NCBI GenBank assembly: GCA_030998225.1
Contig: JAPYXD010000555.1
Span: forward strand, 3,658,001 to 3,722,000
Origin: Diplolepis rosae
Taxonomy: Eukaryota; Arthropoda; Insecta; Hymenoptera; Diplolepididae
DNA length: 64,000 bases
Direction: 5' to 3'
Part shown: positions 55,801 to 64,000 of the stretch, piece after piece
Position numbering within the stretch: the first letter of the stretch is position 1
Layout: every line of letters begins with the position of its first letter
Program-made: the position numbers and the translations under genes
Notes under the pieces: generated by a model
Seen by the model: only the letters and a program-made list of their open reading frames with translations
Databases searched by the model: none
Told to the model about the DNA's origin: nothing

Positions 55801-56102
55801 TGAACGATGCGACCATCATTGAAAGTGTAATCTTCATTGATAGAAAAACTAACTCGAAAACTAATCTAGGTAGAACGTATGGTTTAACTTTTTTCCATAA
55901 ACTCACAATCCTGTAAAAACAAAAAAAATCATTAGATGTACTTCAGAATTCGATTAATTTATGCACTAAAATATGCATTGCAATTTGAAATTAAAAATAA
56001 AATATTGAGACATACAATTTTTTAATGTAACAGAATAACAAGTTACCTGTATTCCGGTTTAGGATCAGAAGATAATTTATTTTTCTCTGGTTCTGTAGCC
56101 AT
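52834..56102 (-). CDS. Short-chain dehydrogenase/reductase SDR2 (16C family, RDH10/HSD17B11-like)
   Basis: Eight exons, 326 residues: 56047-56102, 55751-55910, 55548-55685, 53909-54103, 53679-53808, 53478-53595, 53212-53337, 52834-52891; every splice phase agrees. A hydrophobic N-terminal segment (about residues 27-60) suggests membrane anchoring at the ER or lipid droplets, as in this family. The cofactor loop is ISGAGHGIGKEL (73-84). The Asp in VVCWDKD after the second strand favours NAD. NNAA stands for NNAG (152-155). Catalytic Ser 205 (ICSMCG), Tyr 218 and Lys 222 (YCASK) are all present, so it should oxidise or reduce a lipid-soluble alcohol or ketone such as a retinoid or steroid; the substrate cannot be told. 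Intron 3 holds two fold-back elements and intron 7 a TTAA element. The start lies 935 bp from the divergent ABCA gene. Confidence 0.9.
52963..53165. mobile_element. TTAA-flanked MITE (GGCCATGTGGTAGG) in SDR2 intron 7
   Basis: The left tip AAGGCCATGTGGTAGG, with TTAA at 52,959-52,962, and right tip CCTACCATATGGCC, before TTAA 53,166-53,169, enclose 203 bp. The arms share AGAGAAGACAG/CTGTCTTTTC-like blocks. Confidence 0.78.
54183..54890. repeat. Fold-back family FB2 (about 710 bp) in SDR2 intron 3
   Basis: The left arm GGGAATCCGCCACCTTTAAT, with TTTTGAGTTTAGACCTTCC, is mirrored at the right by GGAAGATCTAAACTCAAAA and ATTAAAGGTGGCGGATCCCC. Arms run over 300 bp. Single arms occur at 21,380-21,780 and 63,660-64,000. 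Confidence 0.75.
54950..55440. repeat. Fold-back family FB3 in SDR2 intron 3
   Basis: The left arm ATTATCAGTCATGTCTTAT and right arm AAGACATGACTGATAATAT pair through most of 490 bp. The sequence is distantly similar to FB1 (AATCATGGCTTATTTCCTC-like block). The minus-strand frame at 55,231-55,434 is part of an arm. Confidence 0.65.
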
Positions 56103-57037
56103 TTTGGCAAATTACTATATCGACTTATTACCGAAAAATGTTTTTTAGTTTAAATATTTTTCATTTTAATAAACATAACCAGTCAGCGAGCAGTTCGTGT
56201 CAAATAAAGAATATAAAAATCGATAACATAATTATCATCAACAAAAGAAAATCAATTAAATTTGTCATACGTTTAAATTTCTACTGCCTAAGATTTTTTT
56301 TTCAAAATTATCATAAATGTAGATATTGAATAAAAGATTTAATTTTTATGTAAATACTTTACTTAAATTTTATGGTAATTTTTTAAATGTCATATATTCT
56401 GATGTGTCTCAAAAAACTTGATATTAGAGATTATATTAATCATTCTTTTACTATGAAGTCAACTTTATATCAAATTTGTGGCGAAATTCATATTCATAAT
56501 TAACAGTATTGATATCAATTGGTATGGTATTGATAATAGTTAGTTTGGATAGTTTGTTTTGAGAAAAAAGTTATTATCAATACCTCGAAATGTATACTTT
56601 TTGAACTAAAACTGTATTGTTAATAATAGCAAAAATTCTATTCAAAAACGCAATATTTTGGTGAGTTTTACGTTTTTTTTAGAATAGTTTAAATTTTTAC
56701 TTCTTTCTATTTAAGGTTATTATTATATATTTGATAACTAAACACTAAAAAAACCTGTTTGAAATCCCACACAACGATTGGATATAAAATACCACATTCC
56801 TAGATAAAAATTTCAATAGGAAAATTCTACAAGACAAAAAGGAGATTTCCTTAGGATTTTTTAGTGTATTAAATATCTTTATAAAGTATCATTAAATTGA
56901 TTTTATTTGTGACTATGTTTTTAAAATTGTTTGAATATATATTTACGTCATATTGTTGTATAAGATAATAATAACAATGTGATTTAGCTATAATTTAAGA
57001 CTCTGTGTCTGTAAGTTATATAAGAATTATTCAAGTC
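56103..57037. promoter_or_regulatory. Intergenic region between divergent SDR2 and ABCA
   Basis: 935 bp separate the two start codons, so promoters for both directions should lie here. It is AT-rich; I see no repeat of the families listed elsewhere and no clear core promoter motif. The absence of transposons, in a window otherwise full of them, hints at constraint. Confidence 0.45.
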
Positions 57038-60000
57038 ATGAATATTCTGGATCCGGAAATGGCTCGCTTTTTTTCTCGATGCTATCTTTTATTTTGGAAG
57101 GCTCTTCTTATAAGAAAGAACAACCCGCTATTTAGTTTGCTGGAATTAATTGTTCCTATCGTGTGGATTTTGCAAATTCGATTAATTTTTGATCCCTTGG
57201 CACTTAATTTTCAGGTAAGTAATTAAAAGTCAAATATGTATAGTTGTATACAAAACATAAAATACTGGTACACTCGAGATTCCCTCCAACGAGCGAGTCA
57301 CTGTCAGAGATGGGTACGTATAATACCATCTGATCAAATTTGACCCGGAATGGTTAAAAACAACAACATTTTTATGTATTTTAATACAAATCTTTATTAT
57401 CGCCTTTAAAATAGGCTGCTTTTAAGCCAATACAAGCATGCCAACGTCTAATCCAATTTTCCATATACTTTTTATAGGCCTCGGCTGGTATGGCCTTTAG
57501 TTCCTTCAGCGAATTTCTTTTTATGGCCTCAATCGACTCATGGCGCGTTCTCCGGAGCAGATTTTGGAGTTTTGGAAAGAGGAAAAAGTCACAGGGAACT
57601 AAATCTGGCGAACACGGTGGCTGAGCAATGACTTTTGTTTCGTGTTTAGCCAAAAATTCAGTCACAATCAGGCTGGAATGTGACGGCGCATTATCGTCGT
57701 CTGGCGGCGACGCGCTTCATACCCAAAACAAGAACCACAATGTGTTGAGTCGATCCATAAGAGATGTTGAGAGCCTCTGCTACCTCCCTAATCCCAACAC
57801 GACGATTTTCGAGCACAATTTTCTTCACTTTTACTTGCTTGCGTTACTTTACTTGCGTTCTCGATAGAGTAGACTCCCTAAAACACTTTTGCAACATTTT
57901 CAATGATTCCGTGGCCGTAATTCCATTGGAAAGACAAAATTTCAAGCAAACACATTTAATTTTTTTTTCCATAGTAAAAATCGCCAGACAAATTTTTTGC
58001 GTCGTAAACCAATGACTGCCAAAAACACACTAATGGACGTCTCCCGCTCAAACTTCACACGACTGTCAAAGAAGGTGTTACCAACCTAGAAAAAAAACTT
58101 TTTACCGTTTCGGTTTACGTGCGCGGTTCAAGTGGACCACTCTGGGTCAAATTTGATCAGATGGTACATCACGTATATTACTTAGTTTACTACATGTATA
58201 CTACGTATATTACGTACTTATGTTTTTACATAATGTATTTTTTATGTGGTGGGGGGTAAATTACATAAAATACGTATTTTACTTCATGTAAAAAACCATG
58301 TATTTTACGTAAAATACCTCGAGTGACGCCGCACAACCCATCTCTGGTCACCGTTCCCTACAACGAGCAGCTGATCGACCCCTTTTCCCCCACTTCTATG
58401 GGATAAAGCGCGCTCAAATTTGATGTATAAACGAAGCGAAGAAAAAATTGTTTTAGGTTAGGATCGGTAATGGCTAATTTTCCCGTGCTACATTAGATCG
58501 ATCGAACTGTATTTTAAGTACATATCGTCAAAGAAGTCAATTCCATGTTGAATACTCGCAAATTACTCTTTCATACACTTTCACTACATACAATTATTCA
58601 CATGGTATCACTGAATGCGCGCATCATATAACGCGCATAACAACAAGTAGGGTATGGAGGGGATCACTCACGCGCTCGTGGCAGAGAACACTCCGATGCT
58701 CTGACTTCTCGTTGGAGGGAATATCGAGTGTATTGTCAAGGGGAAAAATCACTTCTATTTCTTTGATATTGATATGAATTTTATTTTAAGAATTTAGAGC
58801 AATACAAAAGGAAAGACATCTTTAATTTTTTCCCTAAAAATGCAGAATGTTGGTATACTCCAAAAAACTCATTTACTGATGAATTGATGTTGAAAGTTTC
58901 ACGAGTACTGAATACTTCTGGTACTAGTTTTTAAAAATACATAAAATAAAAGTTATACATTTTAATCACCTATTTAAAATTTAAACAAAATTAAAAGTAT
59001 TTCTATTTGTTAAACTCTCAGTTTCCTCTGAATCAAATGAGAAGCAACTTGTTATGAATCATTTTCAAATAAATGAATCCAGAAATACATTTTGGGTGAT
59101 TTTTCAAAATAAAGAGCCGACAATGCAAAAAAATTTAGAATACACCATTCGTTCTTCAACAATTGGAAAAAGCAGAATGATAATTTTGAAAGATGAAGAG
59201 CCATTGGACGTAGGTACATACATATAAATAAAATATTTAAAGTATAATATATATTCAGAAAAACTGTATAAAATTAAATGATGAAAATTTTTATTCCAAA
59301 AAAGATCCTTATTTATCAAGTGGATTTCTTGCATTACAACTGGCAATTGAAGATTCGTTTGTTAAACTGTGGGGAGATTCATCAACGAAAGAAATTGATG
59401 TACGAAACGTTAAGCTAGTAATCTTAAATATGTAATTTAGTTTTTTTTTTTATTTTGAATTATAAGCAGATAAATTAGATCCGCTCAATTAATCATAAGC
59501 TAATAAATATTATAATAAAAATATTTCAGCTAACGATTGGTCGATTTCCGTTTTACAATATAAATTTACTAATCGTCCCATCAGCAAGCAGACCCAGCAT
59601 TAGTACAATTTATTACATATCGATAATTGCTTTCATACTTCTGCCATTGCTAACATTAGAAAAAGTTATCCAGGACAAAAAATCTGGTTTCAGGGTAAGC
59701 AATTCATCTTTTTTAATTTTTTTCGATTTTACCTTAAGGCCATGTCTTACTTATCTTTTTACTTATTCTTTACTTATTTTTTGGCATTTTTTTAAATTAT
59801 GTAATTCTGAAAATACATCCTAAAAGTTTAAAGTTGATCCGGCAAAAATTGACTCAGGTAGAGAGCTTGAAAGATAGGAGCGTCAGGTCATTTCAGTCAG
59901 CTTGCGACACACCTGGCGTCTGGCCAGCCTTTACGCTATTGTAATTGTATATTATGTGCCTAGGCGCATAATGAGGGTTATTAAGCGGCGAGCAACAATG

Positions 60001-63000
60001 CTCGCAGGAGATTGAAGCCAAACCGTAGTCGAGGCGTAGCTGAGGCAAAGCCGAGACAAAGCCGAGGCGCAATCAGTCCTGCGAGCATTTTAAGCGAGTC
60101 TCGTAATTACCCGAATTGTGTGCATTGGCACATATTCTATTTTATGTACCTCGGCGCGTAAACTCGTTTTAACGCTACAGTTGAGAGTAGCGTAATGTTG
60201 TGTATTACGATACAGAGGAATGTAATGTAAAAACTGAACTGCGCATATGCCTATAACCATACAGCGGCGCGTAATCTTCCTCTTATTCTTCTTCTTCGTC
60301 GTACAGCGTTGGCACCGTACTGACAAAGCCTTGTACATTTGAACTGCGCATGCTCTATTACAATACGCTACTACTACACAAGATCGAGAAAATCAAAATG
60401 GCCGGTACTAGTCGTGAAATATCAAGTGCAATGGACGAGAATCATGATGAATACTAGATTAGATTCGAGTGTACGCATAAAAACTCGAATATGCGCCGAA
60501 ATCACATAATAGTATATTATGTGCCAATGGACACAATTCGGGTAGTTACGAGACTCGCTTAAAATGCTCGCAGGACTGATCGCGCCTCGGCTTCGATCTC
60601 CTGCGAGCATTGTCTCTCGTCGCGTAATAACCCTCATTATGCGCCTAGGCACATAATATACTATTATATGATTTCGGCGCATATTCCAGTTTTTATGCGT
60701 ACACTCGAATCCAATCTGAAAAGGTCAAAATTGCCGTGATTATCGCCCATCTTACTTGACATTTCGCGAATACTTCCGGCCATTTTGATTTTCTCGATGT
60801 TTTGTAGTAGTAGCGTATTGTAATAGACGCATGCGCAGTTCAAATGTACAAGGCTTTGTCTGTACGGTGCCAACGCTGTACGAAGAAGAAGAAGAATAAG
60901 AAGAAGAATAATAAGAAGAAGATTACGCTCCGCTGTACGGTTATAAGCACATGCGCAGTTCAATTTTTACATTAAATTCCTCTATCGTAATACACAACAT
61001 TACGCTACTCTCAACTGTAGCGTTAGAACGAGTTTACGCGCCGGAGGCACATAAATATATTATAATAGTACATCATGTAACGCGGAGTCAAGCTTTGCCG
61101 TACTTGGCAAAAGACGATGCTTTTTGGGTTTTTTGTACGAGCCGTAGCGGAGCGCGCTTCGCGCGTGAAGCAGGCGAGTATGAAAAACATCGTCCGAAGC
61201 CGAGCACGCGCTTGGCAGGTTGCATATGATACTTTATGCAAAGGAAGGACGTTTTCCACGTCATTTCGAGAATGTTTCGTATAACATTAGCAAATCGGGG
61301 AATATTTGGGGTGGGGATTTTTACATTACTTGGACGGTAAAACTCATGAACTGCGCATGTGCAAGCGCCGGTAAAGTCAGTTTTACCGTCTAAGTACGGT
61401 GAAAATCCCCACCCCAAATATTCCCCGATTTTCTAATGTTACCAAACAGTCCCGGGATGACGCGAAAAACGTGCTTCCGTTGCATAAATATATATAACAT
61501 CTTAGTAAAGATTCTTTGATTGAATGATGTGTTGGTGGATTTACCCAAAATACACGGAGAAAAATGGAGATCAGGAGAATACGAACGATTACTGAGAATT
61601 AAGAATGATTACTATAAAAGAGAAGAGAGTATTTGACAGCACAAGACTGATTCCCAAACAGTGTAATACTCTCTTCTGTCATCTAATAATTTTTCCTATT
61701 TTCCAGTAATCACCCATACACGGAGAAACTTTTTATATCAATTTTTACTATAGTATTTTTCAATTTAGGGAAAAACGTATCACTTTGAGAATTTTTGTTA
61801 CTAAAGATACTAAACTTTATAATAATCATATGAAACTTTAGTATAAACTATAGTAAAATTTGCTATGAACTATGCTGAAGTTTCATATCATTATTATAAA
61901 GTTTAGTATTTTTACTAACAAAAATTCTCAAAGTGATACATTTTTCCCTAAATTGAAAAATACTATAGTAAAAATTGATATGAAAAGTTTCTCCGTGTAT
62001 TTCTCTGATCACCATTTTTCTCCGTGTAATAATGAGAGTCTCAACCAGCTAATTTGGAAAATTAGTCCAAAACAGTCGAGTTAGCAGCCTACATAGCAGC
62101 TGCTTTATTTAGTGAAAGCTCACATTCATTATTATTTTTTCTGAAATCTATTGGAGTGAATTTATGCCATAAACCATTTTTTAGAAGAGGAGTCTTACAT
62201 TATGGCATTGTCTTTACAAAATAGTAAATAATTTTCATTGAAAATTTACTAAAAGTATGTTTAGAGTATGCACTTTAATATAATAAATAGTTCCTTTAAA
62301 AAAGTTTAGTGGTTTTCTTGCAAAAAATTCTTTAAAAAGACCAATTTTTTCGCGGTATAACTAGGGATAACCCCTTAAGATATTAAGTTAAAACTTTGAC
62401 TGGTTGAGTAAAAAACAGTAAAGAACGTTTATCTGGTCCAAAATTTTTATAATTATAAGAAAAACATTTTTTGGAAATTTTTCTTTTCATAATCACTCAA
62501 AGTTTTAACTCCATATTTCAATTAATGTGAAAATGTGAAGGTCGAAAAAAAAGTGTTGGTAAGGTAGGAATCGGATAAGTACGACATGGCCTTAATTCAT
62601 TTACTTTAGATTTTGGATGCTTAAGATAAAGAAGTGATTTTCCAAGCTTAAAAGTTATTAAATAGTAGAAAAATGTCTTTTTATCTATTTTGACCTTTAA
62701 TATTTTATATTTAAATACTAGAATACTTAAAATTATTTTTAATTAAGCGTAATAATTGAAAAACGAGTAGATCCTTAAATTCTATTAAATTTATGTGTTT
62801 TAGGATCTTCTAAGAATTTTGGATATAAATTATTCACATTTATATTTTGGCTGGCTTATTTATCTGTGCATAACTGCGATTCCAGTGTCAATTATTTGCA
62901 CAAATCTTCTTTACCCAATTTATGCCAATCACAATAATGCATTGGAAATAAGTCTTTTTTTAATCTTTTACATTGTAGTATCCTCCGTTTTCATGTTTGC

Positions 63001-63638
63001 TATCGGATCTTTTTTCAATAATAGTAAGTCCTTTCACCTCTGTAAAAAATATAAAAGTACTGATTAGTCATCATTGATGTGCAGGTGACAAAAATATTAA
63101 GATTAATTTAGGGGACATACAAGAAATGAATAAATAAATGAATATTAGGATTAATTTTTTCATCAAGTATCAAATAGTTCTGAACATACATAAAAAATTA
63201 ATTTTAAAATTGTCCACAAAATTAGCAATCTAATCTATGAATCAAGCTTCAAAAGAATTATTTTCGTATGATGTTAGAAAATAATATTTAGAGAAGCATT
63301 ATACTCTATATGTATTAAGTCAGAAATAGGAGAAAGTTCAACTACAGACAAATGCCATCATTATATGCACTTGTCATAAAAATTTCAACATTTTAAGAAA
63401 ACTGATGACTTCCTGTTCCATTACAGCAACGAAAGCTATTCTTACTTGCTCACTGATCTGGTTACTCATGGCACGTATTACAATTATTGTGGACCAAACC
63501 TTGGTCGGTTCGTCATTGAGTATTAAAATATTGTCCCTGGGTTTACCTCATTCTGGATTACTTTATGGGATTGCAGCTCTAACTTCCAAAAATGACATTA
63601 GCAAGTTCTATCTGATTCCATTCTTTATATCCTGCTAA
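57038..63638 (+). CDS. ABCA-type lipid transporter, N-terminal exons (partial)
   Basis: Seven exons: 57038-57214, 58791-58920, 59022-59209, 59259-59399, 59530-59694, 62804-63023 and 63427 onward. Exon 1 has the ABCA N-terminal pattern LLFWKALLIRKNNPLFSLLE with the first membrane helix. Exons 2-4 encode a lumenal or extracellular loop. Exon 5 has a membrane helix and TLEKVIQDKKSGFR; exon 6 begins DLLRILDINYSHLYFGW and has two more helices (ending IGSFFNN); exon 7 continues membrane segments. ABCA proteins export lipids and normally span about 1600 residues with two ATP-binding domains; only about 410 are here. In exon 7 the frame stops at TAA 63,636-63,638 unless a weak donor (AA|GTTCTA, about 63,609) is used, so the gene either continues past the right edge or is truncated. 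The donor of exon 3 (GAC|GTAGGT) was chosen because it keeps exon 4 open. Confidence 0.72.
57326..58164 (-). mobile_element. Decayed mariner nested in the 57,271 element
   Basis: The left tip CCATCTGATCAAATTTGACC and inverse GGTCAAATTTGATCAGATGG lie between TA dinucleotides. 839 bp, so internally deleted. Confidence 0.85.
57381..57665 (-). pseudogene. Mariner transposase C-terminal fragment
   Basis: 94 codons with PPCSPDLVPCDFFLFPKL (third catalytic Asp context) and WIRRWHACIGLKAAYFKGD, the usual C-terminus. The N-terminal and first catalytic regions are missing or scrambled in 57,670-58,080. Confidence 0.85.
59946..61085. repeat. Large GC-richer fold-back element
   Basis: Segments at 59,946-60,120 (TTATGTGCCTAGGCGCATAA, CTCGCAGGAGAT, TTAAGCGAGTCTCGTAATTA) and 60,121-60,500 reappear inverted at 60,510-60,660 and 60,664-61,085. 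The second pair includes ACTGCGCAT motifs, a GAAGAAGAA tract, AATCAAAATGGCCGG and its inverse. Composition differs sharply from the surrounding AT-rich DNA. Open frames inside follow from the symmetry. Confidence 0.7.
61290..61442. repeat. Palindrome with G-rich arms
   Basis: The left arm AATCGGGGAATATTTGGGGT, with GGGGATTTTTAC, is matched by ACCCCAAATATTCCCCGATT at the right. TTACCGTC/GACGGTAAA motifs pair in the interior. About 150 bp. Confidence 0.75.
61553..62028. repeat. Two nested CACGGAGAAA palindromic elements
   Basis: Outer tips ACACGGAGAAAAATGG and CCATTTTTCTCCGTGT. Inner element 61,719-62,000 has tips ACACGGAGAAACTTTTTAT and AAAAGTTTCTCCGTGTAT. Both use the same CACGGAGAAA tip, so one copy inserted into another. 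Confidence 0.7.
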
Positions 63639-63659
63639 TTATTCAGTTAAAACTTTTAC

Positions 63660-64000
63660 TCAATTTATTTTTTGAGTTTAGACATGGTTTAAGTATTTTA
63701 ATAATCTTCTATATTTTGATCTTCCATAAAATCTTTTTTATATTAGTACATTTATTTAGAAAGGTTTTGGTTTTTTTTTAAATTCCAGTACCTTTATGTA
63801 TTTTTAAACTAAAAATTTTGAGTCTTTTGGGCATTTTAAAAAAAAATTTGACTTTGAATAACATTTTTATTTTTTAAGCAATTGTCATGATTCTTTTTTT
63901 ATTTTTTTCCTTACAACGTGTAACAACTTTTTGGGTATAGAAAGCACTCGAGCTAAAAAAGTAACTGCAGAAATTTTTTTAAAAATATTCTGGGATAATT
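63660..64000 (+). repeat. Single arm of fold-back family FB2
   Basis: Starting at TTTTTTGAGTTTAGACATGG it follows the 54,225-54,560 block order (AGAAAGGTTTTGG, AATTGTCATGATTCTTTTTT). It runs to the window edge, so a second arm may lie outside. Confidence 0.6.

Larger units (their letters stand above)
57271..58730. mobile_element. TIR element (CACTCGAGATTCCCTCCAA) in ABCA intron 1
   Basis: The left tip CACTCGAGATTCCCTCCAAC and right tip GTTGGAGGGAATATCGAGTG are flanked by TA. The interior includes a later mariner insertion and a TACGTATTTTACGTAA-type palindromic cluster (58,180-58,320). Confidence 0.78.
59738..62591. mobile_element. 2.85 kb TTAA-flanked element in ABCA intron 5
   Basis: The left tip GGCCATGTCTTACTTATC follows TTAA 59,734-59,737. 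The right tip GATAAGTACGACATGGCC precedes TTAA 62,592-62,595. It belongs to the same GGCCATG tip group as 52,963 and 47,925 and contains several nested palindromic elements. Confidence 0.7.

Noticed and set aside
60090..61417. Several 70-109-codon frames on both strands
   Set aside because: They fall within inverted arms of fold-back elements and mirror one another; no domain or splice support.

Overview
The window is nuclear DNA of an animal, most likely an insect. It is strongly AT-rich, has short exons with GT/AG introns, carries insect-type transposons (mariner/Tc1, an R1-clade LINE, BEL/Pao), and its protein-coding genes belong to animal families. The AT bias and mariner load would fit a parasitoid wasp genome, but nothing here fixes the species. 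Genes occupy only a few percent of the window; nearly everything else is interspersed or inverted repeat.

Layout. (1) 1.9-13.6 kb, plus strand: a four-exon gene for a 257-residue OTU-family cysteine protease. It has an intact Asp/Cys/His set, a predicted signal peptide and a lysine-rich linker. Its introns hold a BEL/Pao gag remnant, a mariner-like remnant, fold-back elements, TTAA-flanked elements and an R1 LINE fragment. (2) 14.1-19.0 kb, minus strand: a six-exon short-chain dehydrogenase (SDR1) that keeps Tyr/Lys but has lost other active-site residues. One intron holds a 1.6 kb inverted-repeat element with a mariner nested inside. (3) 19.2-20.5 kb: a mariner copy with both ends and one nonsense codon. 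(4) 20.5-29.2 kb: no gene; repeats, including a three-level nest of transposons at 24.7-26.9 kb. (5) 29.4-30.8 kb, plus: a small gene of unknown function whose last coding exon is cut by a palindromic MITE that supplies its stop codon. (6) 31-42 kb: repeats only, with two elements built around minisatellites of AGTACT-rich units. (7) 43.1-43.6 kb: a broken ABCA nucleotide-binding-domain fragment, followed by a tRNA-Ala-like SINE. (8) 44-52 kb: repeats, several flanked by TTAA. (9) 52.8-56.1 kb, minus: a complete eight-exon short-chain dehydrogenase (SDR2). (10) 57.0-63.6 kb, plus: the first seven exons of an ABCA-type transporter, head to head with SDR2 and running towards the right edge.

The two SDR genes share five intron positions and phases, so they are paralogues. 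With the ABCA fragment at 43 kb and the ABCA gene at 57 kb, the window may record duplication of an SDR-ABCA pair, with SDR1 drifting in sequence and the first ABCA copy decaying. The most unusual items are the signal-peptide OTU protease, the MITE-truncated gene, repeated cases where two TTAA-flanked elements share one TTAA, and the SDR that has lost catalytic residues. All exon structures were read by eye from splice signals and reading frame and have no transcript support.
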